A DNA stretch of 64,000 nt from Microbacterium sp. VKM Ac-2923 (GTDB taxonomy: Bacteria; Actinomycetota; Actinomycetes; Actinomycetales; Microbacteriaceae): NCBI RefSeq assembly GCF_022815605.1, contig NZ_JALGRP010000007.1, positions 154,940 through 218,939 of the forward strand. The letters run 5' to 3'. The translations under genes and the position numbers were made by a program. The notes beneath the pieces were generated by a model that was given only the letters and a program-made list of their open reading frames with translations, was not told where the DNA came from and did not search any database. Shown one piece after another: positions 50,752 to 60,247 of the stretch. Positions within the stretch are counted from its first letter, which is position 1. The number at the start of each line of letters is the position of its first letter.

Positions 50752-51371
50752 GACTGTCCTTGCTGTCGGGTGGGGACTTCGGGCTCGCCGAGCGACAGCA
50801 TGAGCCGGTTCGCCCAGTTGAAGAAGGCGGCGCCGCCGATCACGTCGACGATGGCCGCATCGTCGAGACCGACCGCGCGCAGACGCGTGATGTCGTCCTC
50901 ATCGAAGGCCAGCGGGGTGTCGGCGAGCGCGACGGATGCCGAGATCACCGCGTTCCACGTCTCGTCGCCGAGGTCGGCATCCACTCCCTCGTCGAGCAGG
51001 CGCTGGACGTCGTCTTCGCGTCCGGATTCGCGGGTGGCGGAGGCCGCGTGCACCGAGGCGCAGAAGACGCAGCCGTTGCGACGCGAGGTGGCGGTCGCGG
51101 CGAGTTCGCGCTCGGCCCGCCCGATACCGCCGTCGACGTTGTAGAAGATGTCGAGGTCGGTGAGCGTGCGGGCGCGCAGCGCCTCGGGGTCGCGTGCGAG
51201 CAGGCGGAAGTAGGGCATCTTCGCGCGGGCCGGTTCGATGAGGGCGTCGCGCTGCGCGTCGGTCAACGCGTCTTCGGCGACGGGCAGCAGCCACGGCACC
51301 CAGCCGAGACCGCGCTGGGTGAAGGCCTGCGGGCGAGCGAGGTCGGGGTACTCGGTGACGATGTCGGTCAT
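50748..51371 (-). CDS. Alkylhydroperoxidase-domain protein (Avi_7169-like)
   Basis: 207 residues from the ATG at 51371, with AAGGAG upstream. It is an AhpD/carboxymuconolactone decarboxylase-like helical protein with the redox motif CVFCASVH (CxxC plus His) near residue 90. Pattern and neighbourhood match the Avi_7169 family that accompanies FMN-dependent luciferase-like monooxygenases. It could protect against peroxide or reduce an intermediate. It follows the CMD-domain gene by one base. Confidence 0.82.
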   Translation of the reverse strand: MTDIVTEYPDLARPQAFTQRGLGWVPWLLPVAEDALTDAQRDALIEPARAKMPYFRLLARDPEALRARTLTDLDIFYNVDGGIGRAERELAATATSRRNGCVFCASVHAASATRESGREDDVQRLLDEGVDADLGDETWNAVISASVALADTPLAFDEDDITRLRAVGLDDAAIVDVIGGAAFFNWANRLMLSLGEPEVPTRQQGQS

Positions 51372-51372
51372 C

Positions 51373-52062
51373 TCAGACTCCTTCGGCGATCGAGGCGCGG
51401 GCGGCGTCAGTGGGCGTCGAGGCTCGGGCGGCTGTCGCCGTGCCCGAGCCGGGCGCGCCGACGGGAACGGATGCCGCACCGAGCACGCGCAGGCCCCACG
51501 CGAGACGCAGCTGGAACGTCAGGAACGCGACGAGTTGCGACAGCGAGACGATGGCATCCGGACCCCATCCGGCATCCACCAGGGTGTGCAGAGCCTCGGG
51601 ACGTGCTTCGCGCGGACGCACCACCAACAGGTGCGCGTGGGCGAGGGCGGCGGAGAGACGGATGCCGAGGCCTTCCGCGACGCGGGTATCGGCGACCCAG
51701 CGCAGTCCCTCGGTCGACTCGGCCTCCAGGCCCGGCTCGCGGTACCGCCCGAAGGGGCCGGTTGCGGCTGCGGCGGCCGCGGCCTCCGTCACGGCGGGGA
51801 TCAGGCCCGCTGCCTCGTCGCCCAGGAGGTCGCTGTAGAACTCCGTCGCGGTGGCGAAGCCGTGCAGCCGTGAGACGAACAGGGCGACGGCGTACCGCTC
51901 GGCGAGCGGGAAATCGCCCGGCGTGGCCGGCTCGAGCAGAGCCTCGAAGCTGCGCTGCGCGTTCTCCCGCGCCTGGGGGCGTTGCGAGCGGACCGTGTCG
52001 AGCGCGTCGCCCGGGCGGATGCCGGCGAGCAGATCGATGATGTCGGCGGTGGGCGTGCTCAT
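51373..52062 (-). CDS. CMD-domain protein (Avi_7170-like)
   Basis: 229 residues, mostly helical, related to carboxymuconolactone decarboxylase-like proteins but without a CxxC. It begins TADIIDLLAGIRPGDALD and has ERYAVALFVSRLHG and QLVAFLTFQLRLAWGLRVLG. It matches the Avi_7170 type always found beside the Avi_7169-type gene. Its start overlaps the luciferase-like gene stop by four bases. It is presumably a partner or paralogue of the next gene. Confidence 0.8.
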   Translation of the reverse strand: MSTPTADIIDLLAGIRPGDALDTVRSQRPQARENAQRSFEALLEPATPGDFPLAERYAVALFVSRLHGFATATEFYSDLLGDEAAGLIPAVTEAAAAAAATGPFGRYREPGLEAESTEGLRWVADTRVAEGLGIRLSAALAHAHLLVVRPREARPEALHTLVDAGWGPDAIVSLSQLVAFLTFQLRLAWGLRVLGAASVPVGAPGSGTATAARASTPTDAARASIAEGV

Positions 52063-53129
52063 GCGAGTCCTTCCACGGAGGTGGTGGCGAGCGAGTGGTG
52101 GGCGTGGCGGAGGGCGTCAGCGGCATCCGGTCCGACGTCGAAACCGAGTCGGGGCGCGACCTCTTCGGCCAAGAGCTCGAGCGAGCGAAGGGTCAGCTCG
52201 TGAGGTGCGGCGATCGAGTGCACCTGGAACGACACGTCGCTGACCTCGGCGAGGGTCTTGTCGACCGAGAGCGACGCGACGACCTCGTCGACCGTGCCGA
52301 CGTGGGTGTCGGTGAGGCGCACGAGCTCATCGAGCCCGACGCCGTCGGTGTCGACGCCGAGCACCGTGCGTGCGAGGTGACGCAGACCGTCGGCAGCCAG
52401 CTCGAGCGCGCGGGTGCGGTTCTCGGGGTCGACGACCAACGCGGTGCGCGAGGCGAGCACGCGCACGGGTGCGCCGTGGGGGAGCGCCGCCGTGTAGGCC
52501 GCGATGATCGGCAGCTGGAGGTCGTGCAGCGGGGCGCCGGGTGACTCGGGGCTGCGCGGCTGCGTGCGCGAGAGCAGGAGCCCGTCGCCGCGCGCGCCCG
52601 CGCGACGGCCGCCGTCGACCGAGAACGTCGCCTGCCAGATGCGCGCCGACAGGTCGTCGCCGCTCGGATAGAGCCGGGAGTCGGATCCCCGGATGCCACG
52701 CCCCTCGAGCGCGTCGAGCAGCACATCGAAGTGGTCGGCGAAGATCTCGCGGCGGCGGTCGGACTCGCGGCCGAACGCCGCGAACGATGCCGGGGTGCCG
52801 CCGGTGGCGAGGCCCAGCTGCACCCGGCCCCCGCTGAGCTGATCGAGCACGGTGGCGTCTTCCGCGACGCGCAGCGGATCGTCGAGCGGCAGGGTCACCA
52901 CCCCGGTCGCGAGCGCGATGCGGCTCGTGCGCTCGGCCGCGGCGGCCAGCAGCACGAAGGGAGACGGCAGCCCTCCCTCGGTCTCGCCGAAGTGGTGCTG
53001 CGCGAGCCAGGCCGAGGCGAAGCCGCTGCGTTCCGCGTGGGCGATCTGCTCGACCGCGAAACGATAGCGGTCGGCCGCGGACGCGGTTTCGAGCACGCGG
53101 CTGAAGAATCCGAGGCGTGGACCGCTCAT
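52059..53129 (-). CDS. Luciferase-like FMN-dependent monooxygenase (KPN_01858-like)
   Basis: 356 residues with a bacterial luciferase-like TIM barrel. It opens RLGFFSRVLE and has AWLAQHHFGE, the flavin/substrate region LATGVVTLPLDDPLRVAEDA and DQLSGGRVQLGLATGG. Enzymes of this group use FMNH2 and oxygen, often to release sulfur or nitrogen from small organic compounds. It is linked to an oligopeptide-type ABC importer and two AhpD-like proteins, so the imported compound is its likely substrate. Confidence 0.88.
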   Translation of the reverse strand: MSGPRLGFFSRVLETASAADRYRFAVEQIAHAERSGFASAWLAQHHFGETEGGLPSPFVLLAAAAERTSRIALATGVVTLPLDDPLRVAEDATVLDQLSGGRVQLGLATGGTPASFAAFGRESDRRREIFADHFDVLLDALEGRGIRGSDSRLYPSGDDLSARIWQATFSVDGGRRAGARGDGLLLSRTQPRSPESPGAPLHDLQLPIIAAYTAALPHGAPVRVLASRTALVVDPENRTRALELAADGLRHLARTVLGVDTDGVGLDELVRLTDTHVGTVDEVVASLSVDKTLAEVSDVSFQVHSIAAPHELTLRSLELLAEEVAPRLGFDVGPDAADALRHAHHSLATTSVEGLA

Positions 53130-54820
53130 CGGAGCACCTCCTCGGAGTGGGGTTGGGGGGGCTCGGCATCCGGGACCGTCGACGACAGGTGCGCGCGCAG
53201 CGAGGCACCCGGGATCGCCGCGAGCAGCTGCCGCGTGTACTCGTGCTGCGGATCGTCGAAGACGCGGGCGGCGGGTCCGTGTTCGACCTGGCGTCCCCGC
53301 TGCAGCACCGAGACCGTGTCGGCGATCTGGCGGACGACAGCGAGATCGTGCGAGATGAACACGTAGGTCAGCCCCAGGTCGGCCTGGAGGCGCGCGAGCA
53401 AGCGGAGGATCTGCGCCTGGACGGTGACGTCGAGGGCCGACACCGCCTCGTCGAACACGACGAGCTCGGGTTCGACGATCAGCGCCCGCGCGATGGCGAC
53501 CCGCTGGCGCTGACCGCCGGAGAGCTCCCGTGGACGCCGGGCGGCGATGTCGGGGTCGAGGGCGACGAGCTCCAGGTGATGCGCCGCGCGTTCGGCACGT
53601 TCGGCGCGGGAGCCGATGCCGTAGTTGCGCAGCGGCTCGGTGAGGATGTCGGCGATACTCTGCCGCGGATCGAGCGAGGCGTAGGGGTTCTGGTACACCA
53701 GCTGCGTGGTGCGGTGGAAGGCGCGGCGGGCGCGCCCACCCGCGAGCGCGGTGACCTCGGTGCCGGCGACGCGGATGCGTCCGGCGGTCGGGCGGTGGAA
53801 TCCGGCGATCGAGCGACCGGTGGTCGTCTTGCCCGACCCCGACTCCCCGACGAGCGCGTGCGTGGTGCCGCGCGCCACGGTGAACGAGACGTCGTCGACG
53901 GCGATCAGCGGCGAGCGGCCGGGGCGGCGGAACTCCTGCGTGAGTCCCGCGACCTCCACCAGGGGCTCGGCGGTGAGGGCCGTGGCATCCGGAGCTGCGC
54001 GCTCGACGACGCGGGCGAGCGACGGCGCGTCGGCGAGGAGGGTGCGCGTGTAGGGCGAGGACGGGGCCGCGAGCACCTCGGCGGTCGGGCCCGCCTCCTC
54101 CACCACGCCACGCCGCATGACGACGAGCGCGTCGGATCGGTCGGCCGCGACGGCCAGGTCGTGCGTGATGAACAGGATGCCGGTGCCCGTCTCGGTGCGG
54201 ATCTCATCGAGCAGATCGAGCACCGTGCGCTGCACGGTCACGTCGAGCGCGCTCGTGGGCTCGTCGGCGATGATCAGCTCGGGGCGCAGGGCCAGCGCTG
54301 CGGCGATCAGCACGCGCTGGCGCATGCCGCCCGACAGCTCGTGCGGATACTGCTTCGCCCGGGCCTCGGGGTCGTCGATGCCCACGCGCTCGAGCAGATC
54401 GAGCACACGCGTCCGGATCTTGGTGCGGTCGGTCCACCCGTGGATGCGAAGCGCTTCGCCGACGCTCCACCCGATCGTCGCGACAGGGTTGAGGGAGTTG
54501 CCCGGGTCTTGCGGGATGAGGGCGATGCAGCGTCCGCGCAGGTGACGCCAGCGGCGCTCGGGCAGTCCGACGAGGTCGGTGACGCCGTCGGTGCGTTCGG
54601 ACAGGAGGATGCTGCCGCCCGACACGTGGCCGTTGGCGGCGAGCAGGCCGATCGCCGCCTGCGCGACCGTGCTCTTACCCGACCCCGACTCACCGACGAG
54701 GGCGGTCACGGAGCCGGCCTCGATGTCGAACGAGACGCCGCGGACGGCCTCGACGTCGCCCCGGCGGGTGCGATAGCGCACCGCGAGGTCGCGGATCGAC
54801 AGCAGTGGCTCGGCGCTCAT
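53126..54820 (-). CDS. Peptide-type ABC transporter, fused double ATPase
   Basis: 564 residues from ATG 54820, the first in-frame start after which an ATPase domain is readable. It contains two complete nucleotide-binding domains, DppD-like then DppF-like: Walker A GESGSGKSTVAQA near 35 and GESGSGKTTTGRS near 335, signatures LSGGMRQRVLIAAAL and LSGGQRQRVAIARAL, and two Walker B Asp-Glu pairs. The fused form replaces two separate ATPases. It overlaps the permease gene and the monooxygenase gene by four bases each. Confidence 0.92.
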   Translation of the reverse strand: MSAEPLLSIRDLAVRYRTRRGDVEAVRGVSFDIEAGSVTALVGESGSGKSTVAQAAIGLLAANGHVSGGSILLSERTDGVTDLVGLPERRWRHLRGRCIALIPQDPGNSLNPVATIGWSVGEALRIHGWTDRTKIRTRVLDLLERVGIDDPEARAKQYPHELSGGMRQRVLIAAALALRPELIIADEPTSALDVTVQRTVLDLLDEIRTETGTGILFITHDLAVAADRSDALVVMRRGVVEEAGPTAEVLAAPSSPYTRTLLADAPSLARVVERAAPDATALTAEPLVEVAGLTQEFRRPGRSPLIAVDDVSFTVARGTTHALVGESGSGKTTTGRSIAGFHRPTAGRIRVAGTEVTALAGGRARRAFHRTTQLVYQNPYASLDPRQSIADILTEPLRNYGIGSRAERAERAAHHLELVALDPDIAARRPRELSGGQRQRVAIARALIVEPELVVFDEAVSALDVTVQAQILRLLARLQADLGLTYVFISHDLAVVRQIADTVSVLQRGRQVEHGPAARVFDDPQHEYTRQLLAAIPGASLRAHLSSTVPDAEPPQPHSEEVLR

Positions 54821-55656
54821 GCGGCATCCCCTCCCCGAAGGGCCTGACTCAGACGGTTGGTCGACAGCACCACGAGCACGACGACCACACCGGGCAGCAC
54901 CGTCAGCCACCACGCGGTGGCGACGTAGTTGCGGCCCTCGGCGATGAGCAGACCCCACTCGGGCGTCGGCGGCGGCGCCCCGTAACCGAGGAAGCCGAGC
55001 GTGGAGATCTGCAGGATGGCGGAGCCGAACTGCAGCGCGGCGAGGGCGATGACCGGCGTCAGCGAGTTGGGCAGGATGTGCCGCCACAACACTCCGAGGA
55101 ACGTGCCGCCCGAGCCGTACGCCGCCTCGACGAAGTCGGTGACGCGCACGCTCACCACCCGCGAGCGGGCGAGCCGGGCGAAGACGGCGATCGAGGTGAC
55201 GCCGACCGCGATCGCGGCACTCGTCGTGCCGAAACCGAGCAGGATCACGACCGCCAGCGAGAGCAGCAGCGCCGGGATCGCGAGCAGCACGTCGACCACG
55301 CGCATGAGCGTCTCGTCGACCGCGCCGCGGATCGCTCCGGCAGCCAGACCGACAGCCGTGCCGACCACGAGGCCGACGAGCACCGCGATGAGAGCTCCGA
55401 CGATCGACTGCGAGGCGCCGTAGACGACACGCGCGTAGAGGTCACGTCCGGTCGCGTCGGTGCCGAACCAGTGCGCCGCGGACGGCGGCTGCAGCGCGGG
55501 CGCGACAGTCTCGGTGGGGCTCTGCCCGGTGAACAGGGCCGGGAACAGCGCCCAGAGCAGAACGACGGCGACGATCAGGGCCGGGACGATGAACCCGACC
55601 CGACCCCACGTGCGTCGCCGCGCGGCGAGGTCCCGAGCGGGGGCGAGGGCGGTCAT
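54817..55656 (-). CDS. Peptide-type ABC transporter permease (DppC-like)
   Basis: 279 residues with about six membrane helices. It starts with a basic N-terminus then FIVPALIVAVVLLWALFPALF. The extracytoplasmic segment AAHWFGTDATGRDLYARVVYGA is the DppC hallmark, and the EAA loop reads EAAYGSGGTFLGVLWRHILPN. It forms the pore with the neighbouring DppB-like protein. It is coupled to genes on both sides by four-base overlaps. Confidence 0.92.
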   Translation of the reverse strand: MTALAPARDLAARRRTWGRVGFIVPALIVAVVLLWALFPALFTGQSPTETVAPALQPPSAAHWFGTDATGRDLYARVVYGASQSIVGALIAVLVGLVVGTAVGLAAGAIRGAVDETLMRVVDVLLAIPALLLSLAVVILLGFGTTSAAIAVGVTSIAVFARLARSRVVSVRVTDFVEAAYGSGGTFLGVLWRHILPNSLTPVIALAALQFGSAILQISTLGFLGYGAPPPTPEWGLLIAEGRNYVATAWWLTVLPGVVVVLVVLSTNRLSQALRGGDAA

Positions 55657-56687
55657 CGGTTCCCTCCACGGGACAGGTCGCGGGCGGGGCCGCCCACCTC
55701 GGCATCAACGAGCTCGTCGACGGCGCGCTCCGTGGCATCCGTCGCGCCCCTCCGGGCGGAGGCGGCCGTGCGCAGCCGCGCGTCGAGCACGGGGTAGAGC
55801 AGATCGACGATCAGGTTGATCGCGACGAACGCGACGGTCGAGATCACGACCACCGCGAGCAGCACCGGGGTGTCGCGGTCGGCGACGGCTTGCGCGGTCA
55901 GCTGACCGATACCGGCGCGCGCGAAGACGGTCTCGGTGACCACCGCACCGCCGACCAGCTCACCGAACAGCAGGCCCGCCATCGTGAGGGTCGGGAGCAG
56001 GGCGTTCCGGGCCACGTTCCGCCACAGCAACCACGACGTGCTCGCGCCCCGAGCCCGCACCACCGTCACGAACGGCTGCTCACGCACCTCGTCGATCGAG
56101 CGCATGAGCACCTGCGCCAGCGGGGCGGCGATCGGGATCGCCAGGGTGATCACGGGCAGGATCAGTGCCTGCACCGGGTTCGCGCCGATGACCGGCACGA
56201 GACCGAGACGGAACGAGAAGACTTGGATGAGGATGATCCCGATCCAGAACACCGGCAGCGACACGAACAGTGGAGGGATGCCGCGGAACACGCGCCGCAG
56301 CCAGCGGCCGCCGCCGTAGGTCGCGGTGAACGCGATCGTCACCGCGAGCAGCACCGCCAGGGCGAGTCCCAGCACGGCGAGGGTGAGGGTGGGCGGCAGG
56401 GCGGTGACGATGAGGTCGGAGACGGCCGCGCCGCTGGCCACGGAGTATCCGAAGTCGCCCGTGAGGAAGCCGGCGATCGAGCGCACGTACTGCACGATCA
56501 GGGGCTGGTCGGCGCCCAACGACTGGCGGATCGCCTCGATCTGATCGGGCGTGAGGCCGAGCTCGGGACTGCCGTAGCGCGCGAGCACGGCGTCGCCCGG
56601 CAGGGCCGCCAGCAGCAGATAGGCCGCCGTGTAGGCCAGGACCAGCACGAGGACGGCCTGACCTACACGACGAAGGACGTACGACAT
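55653..56687 (-). CDS. Peptide-type ABC transporter permease (DppB-like)
   Basis: 344 residues from ATG 56687. It opens MSYVLRRVGQAVLVLVLAY, the standard DppB first helix, followed by the periplasmic loop with LGADQPLIVQYVRSIAGFLTGDFGYS. An EAA-type loop lies in TVVRARGASTSWLLWRNVARN. It has six membrane helices. The frame continues upstream, but that part has no family features. It lies 31 bp after the binding-protein gene. Confidence 0.92.
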   Translation of the reverse strand: MSYVLRRVGQAVLVLVLAYTAAYLLLAALPGDAVLARYGSPELGLTPDQIEAIRQSLGADQPLIVQYVRSIAGFLTGDFGYSVASGAAVSDLIVTALPPTLTLAVLGLALAVLLAVTIAFTATYGGGRWLRRVFRGIPPLFVSLPVFWIGIILIQVFSFRLGLVPVIGANPVQALILPVITLAIPIAAPLAQVLMRSIDEVREQPFVTVVRARGASTSWLLWRNVARNALLPTLTMAGLLFGELVGGAVVTETVFARAGIGQLTAQAVADRDTPVLLAVVVISTVAFVAINLIVDLLYPVLDARLRTAASARRGATDATERAVDELVDAEVGGPARDLSRGGNR

Positions 56688-56718
56688 GGATTCTCCGTGA
56701 ACCGCGTTTCCGCGGATC

Positions 56719-58371
56719 TCAGCCGGCGAGCCAGGTCGAGTAGAACGACGGGCGGCCGACCGACTCGGTGTCGAAACCCTGCACCTTCGCGGTGAGGCCG
56801 AAGACCTGCGGCTCCTCGAAGATCGGCAGGATGTACGCGTTCTCGGCGAGGTAGCGCTGGGCCGCCTCGGATGCCGACTGACGCTCGGCCGTGGTCGGCT
56901 CCGACGCGATCGCCGACAGCAGCGTGTCGAGCTGCGGGTCACCGACCGACCCGTCGGTCGGGTTCAGGTTGAGCAGCGTGTTGCGGTTCTTCGAGAAGTA
57001 CTGCGACTTCAGCACATCGAAGTCCGCGCGGCCGACCATCGAGTGGTACACCTGGATCGTGCTCTGATCGGTGGACGCCTTGGTCTGTGCGGCCATGTCG
57101 CCCGCGAACAGCGACACCTGGATGCCGAGCTTGCCGAGCTGCTCCTGGATGAGGGTCACGACCTCCTTCGAGCGCGGCTGCGGCAGGGCCTCGTTGAAGG
57201 CGAGAGTGAGCTTCTCGCCGTCCTTCTCGCGGATGCCGTCGGCACCCTTCGTCCAGCCCGCCTCATCGAGGAGCGCGGCGGCCTCGTCGGGGTCGTAGAC
57301 GTAGGACGACGAGGTGTCGACGTAGCCGAGGGCGGTCTTCGCGAGCGCGCCGGTGGCCAGCGGGTAGTTCGCGGTGAACAGGGTGTCGACGATCTTCTGA
57401 CGGTCGATGCCGGCGATGATCGCCTGGCGCACCCGCACGTCGGCCAGCCGCGGCTCGCGGAAACGGAAGCTCAGGCCGTTGTTCACGCCGTTGGTGGCCG
57501 CCGCGTGCAGCGACAGCGAGCCGCCGGCGAACTGCGCCTCGTCGGGGGCGGGGATGTTGCGGGCGACGTCGGCTTGGCCCGCGACGACCGTGCCGACGCG
57601 CACGCTGTTCTCGGCGGCGACGATGTAGTCGATGCCCGCCAGGTAGGCGGCGCCCTGGTGGGTCAGCGACGGGGGAGCCCAGTCGTAATCGGCGCGCGCG
57701 GTGACGCTGGTCTGCGTGCTGATCTGCTCGTTGGAGATCACGAACGGGCCGCTGCCGATGATCTCCTCGGCGTTGCCGGGGCCGAACTGCTCGCTCGTGC
57801 GGTCGAGGGTCGCATCCGAGAGGAGTCCGGAGTTGATGGTCGACACCGCCTGCCCGAACCCGGGCGAGGGAGCGGTGAAGCGGAAGACGACCGTGTCGTC
57901 GTCGACGACCTCGCCGCCGCCGTAGTTGTTGATCGCCTCTGAGATCGGCAGCGCTCGGTCCTTGTCGCCCTTGCCGTAGAAGTCGATGTTCTTCACGACG
58001 TTCGCGGCGGTGAGCGGCGTGCCGTCGGAGTAGGTGACGTCCGTGCGCAGATCGAACGTGTACTCCGTCGCGTCGGCGTTCACCGTGAAGTCGGTCGCGA
58101 TCCACGGCTCGAGCTCGAGGGTCTCGGGGTTCTGGTACAGCAGCCGGTCGGTGATGTTGTTGACGATGCCGCCGTTGGGGTAGAAGCCCGCGGACGGCGG
58201 GTACAGCGTCGTCCATGTCTGCGGCTCCAGGTAGCTGAGGGTGCCGCCGCTGACGGGCTCGGCGCCGGCGTCGGGGGCCGACGGGGTCGCCGACGTCGAG
58301 CAGCCGGCGAGGAGGGCGACCACGGCGAGTGCCGAGACCGAGGGGACGGCGATACGGGTGAGTCGGGACAT
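56719..58371 (-). CDS. ABC transporter substrate-binding lipoprotein (KPN_01854-like)
   Basis: 550 residues from ATG 58371, placed so that the lipoprotein signal (SALAVVALLAGC, Cys24) is N-terminal. It is an SBP family 5 (dipeptide/nickel-type) protein: SGGTLSYLEPQTW, YTFDLRTDVTYSDGTPLTAANVVKN, FRFREPRLADVRVRQAI and PLATGAL. Sequence and neighbours match the KPN_01854 group linked to luciferase-like monooxygenases. First gene of an eight-gene leftward operon. Confidence 0.9.
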   Translation of the reverse strand: MSRLTRIAVPSVSALAVVALLAGCSTSATPSAPDAGAEPVSGGTLSYLEPQTWTTLYPPSAGFYPNGGIVNNITDRLLYQNPETLELEPWIATDFTVNADATEYTFDLRTDVTYSDGTPLTAANVVKNIDFYGKGDKDRALPISEAINNYGGGEVVDDDTVVFRFTAPSPGFGQAVSTINSGLLSDATLDRTSEQFGPGNAEEIIGSGPFVISNEQISTQTSVTARADYDWAPPSLTHQGAAYLAGIDYIVAAENSVRVGTVVAGQADVARNIPAPDEAQFAGGSLSLHAAATNGVNNGLSFRFREPRLADVRVRQAIIAGIDRQKIVDTLFTANYPLATGALAKTALGYVDTSSSYVYDPDEAAALLDEAGWTKGADGIREKDGEKLTLAFNEALPQPRSKEVVTLIQEQLGKLGIQVSLFAGDMAAQTKASTDQSTIQVYHSMVGRADFDVLKSQYFSKNRNTLLNLNPTDGSVGDPQLDTLLSAIASEPTTAERQSASEAAQRYLAENAYILPIFEEPQVFGLTAKVQGFDTESVGRPSFYSTWLAG

Positions 58372-58867
58372 GTGTGCTCCAGAGGTGCGCCGCGGTGCGG
58401 CGTGCGAGACGAGATGCCCCACCCCACCACGGCGACGGGTCGGCGCCCGAACCGGTGGTCACGGTTCGTCATGTCGGGCGAGATGGCCGTCGTGCGCGTC
58501 TTTAAACCTGGTCAAGTGGATATTCCCGAAGATCCGGATCTCGAATGCGACGCGCGGGACGACCCGTTCTTGACGTCGAGTTACGCGCTTTGACGTCTCG
58601 TGACGGCGGGTGACCGAGGCCGCGCGCCGTTCCCCTAGAGTCGTCGTCCACCCTGCCCATCGAGAGAGTCGGTGCACGGGTGTCGAGAGAGTCGGTGCAC
58701 GGGTGGCGCCGGGCCGGATCCTCTCGACTCCGCCCCGTGAGGGGGGCGCCGGGGCCGCCGCTCGTCCGAGCGCTTCCGCCCGCGCGGCCGGGCTGCGCCT
58801 CCCCTGCGAAGCGCTCGAGTGTGCTCGGTGACCGCGTGTTCGACCCCAGCGATTCGAAGGACGACCG
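58372..58867. promoter_or_regulatory. Divergent regulatory gap with a 23-bp tandem repeat
   Basis: 496 bp between the ABC/monooxygenase operon and the divergent M20 amidohydrolase gene. A perfect 23-bp tandem duplication of TCGAGAGAGTCGGTGCACGG plus GTG occupies 58660-58682 and 58683-58705. A less GC-rich stretch near 58498-58530 could hold a promoter for the leftward operon. No riboswitch of a known class was recognised. Confidence 0.5.
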
Positions 58868-60181
58868 ATGACCGTGACGCACCCCGTCGATCCCCTCGAC
58901 GTCTACACCGACTGGGGTCGCCGCAGCGCCCGTGCGGTCGCGGACGACACGCCCCGCCGCGACCACCGCGGGGCGGCGCCCGGCGTTCACGCCGCGATCG
59001 TGGACCGCGTGGAGGCCCTGCGCCCCGAACTCGTGGCCCTGGCGACCGACCTGCACGCCCACCCCGAGGTGGGGTTCGACGAGGTGCGCAGCTCCGCCCG
59101 CATCGCCGACCTTCTCGACGCGCACGGCGCCGGCGTCGAGCGCGCCGCCTTCGGTCTTCCCACCGCGTTCCGCGCGACCCGCGGATCCGCCGGGCCGCAC
59201 TTCGCCGTGATCGCGGAGTACGACGCGCTCCCCGGCATCGGGCACGCGTGCGGACACAACATCATCGCCGCGATCGCGGCCGGCGCCTTCCTGGCCGTTC
59301 CGGATGCCGTCGGCGACGGCCGCGTGAGCATCATCGGCGCCCCCGCGGAGGAGAGCGGGGGCGGAAAAGAGCTCATCCTGCGCGCCGGGGGCTTCGACGA
59401 CATCGACGCCGCCGGTATGGTGCACCCCTCGACCGGCGCCGACATCAGCCCGATCCTCGGCGGAGGCACCAGCGGCGTGCGACGCCTGAGGGCGACGTAC
59501 CACGGACGCGCCGGGCACGCCGCGCTGAGCCCCTATCTCGGATTGAACGCTCTGGATGCCGTGGTCACGGCGTACCAATCGATCGCCCTGTTGCGCCAGC
59601 ACATCCTGCCCGTGGACCGCATCCACGGGATCATCACCGACGGAGGCGCGGCGGCCAACGTCGTTCCCGAGCGCGCGGCAGCGGAGTTCTTCATCCGCTC
59701 CGACGACATCGACACGCTCGACGTGCTCGTGGAACGCGTGGTCGCGATCCTCGAAGCCGCCGCGCTGTCGACGGGAACCCGGCTCGATCTCGACCTCGAC
59801 TTCGCGCCGCCCTACCTGCCGCTGCGGCCGAACGTCGCGTTGACGACGCGCTGGGCGGCGGCCGTGGAACGACGCGGGCGCGCAGTGCCCCTGCGCTCCC
59901 GCGTTCCACGCCAGGGTGGACCGTCGACCGACATGGGCAGCGTGAGCTGGTTCGTGCCGTCGATCCATCCGATGCTGGGTCTGGGGGGAGCCCCGGGTGT
60001 CCTCCCGCACAACGCGGCGTTCGCCGAGACCACCGTGCAGCCGGCGGCGTTCGACGCGCTCGTGGACGCCGCTATCGCGCTCGCCGGTGCGGCGGCCGAT
60101 TTCCTCGCCGACGAGGATCTGCGCGCGGACGTCGCCGCGGAGTTCGCCTCCGCGGGGGGACGCCGACGGGTGGGGTCGTAA
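58868..60181 (+). CDS. M20-family amidohydrolase/metallopeptidase
   Basis: 437 residues; GAAGGA lies upstream of the ATG. M20D-type features are DLHAHPEVGFDE, the metal-binding IGHACGHN, GAPAEESGGGKELI with the catalytic Glu pair, the dimerisation-domain GRAGHAALSPYLGLNALDA, and a late LGGAPGVLPHNAAFAE carrying the last metal His. Such enzymes hydrolyse N-acyl or indole-amino acid conjugates and cytosolic dipeptides. It is divergent from an ABC/monooxygenase operon, so it may process the imported compound. Substrate unknown. Confidence 0.88.
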   Translation: MTVTHPVDPLDVYTDWGRRSARAVADDTPRRDHRGAAPGVHAAIVDRVEALRPELVALATDLHAHPEVGFDEVRSSARIADLLDAHGAGVERAAFGLPTAFRATRGSAGPHFAVIAEYDALPGIGHACGHNIIAAIAAGAFLAVPDAVGDGRVSIIGAPAEESGGGKELILRAGGFDDIDAAGMVHPSTGADISPILGGGTSGVRRLRATYHGRAGHAALSPYLGLNALDAVVTAYQSIALLRQHILPVDRIHGIITDGGAAANVVPERAAAEFFIRSDDIDTLDVLVERVVAILEAAALSTGTRLDLDLDFAPPYLPLRPNVALTTRWAAAVERRGRAVPLRSRVPRQGGPSTDMGSVSWFVPSIHPMLGLGGAPGVLPHNAAFAETTVQPAAFDALVDAAIALAGAAADFLADEDLRADVAAEFASAGGRRRVGS

Positions 60182-60247
60182 CGTCGACACGGGCTTGGCG
60201 CGCCGGTGTCCTCTACGCGGCGGGTCAGCGTTCGGCCTCTGGATCGC

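Noticed and set aside
58372..58867. Riboswitch upstream of the ABC/monooxygenase operon
   Set aside because: No known SAM, cobalamin or other aptamer core could be recognised by eye.
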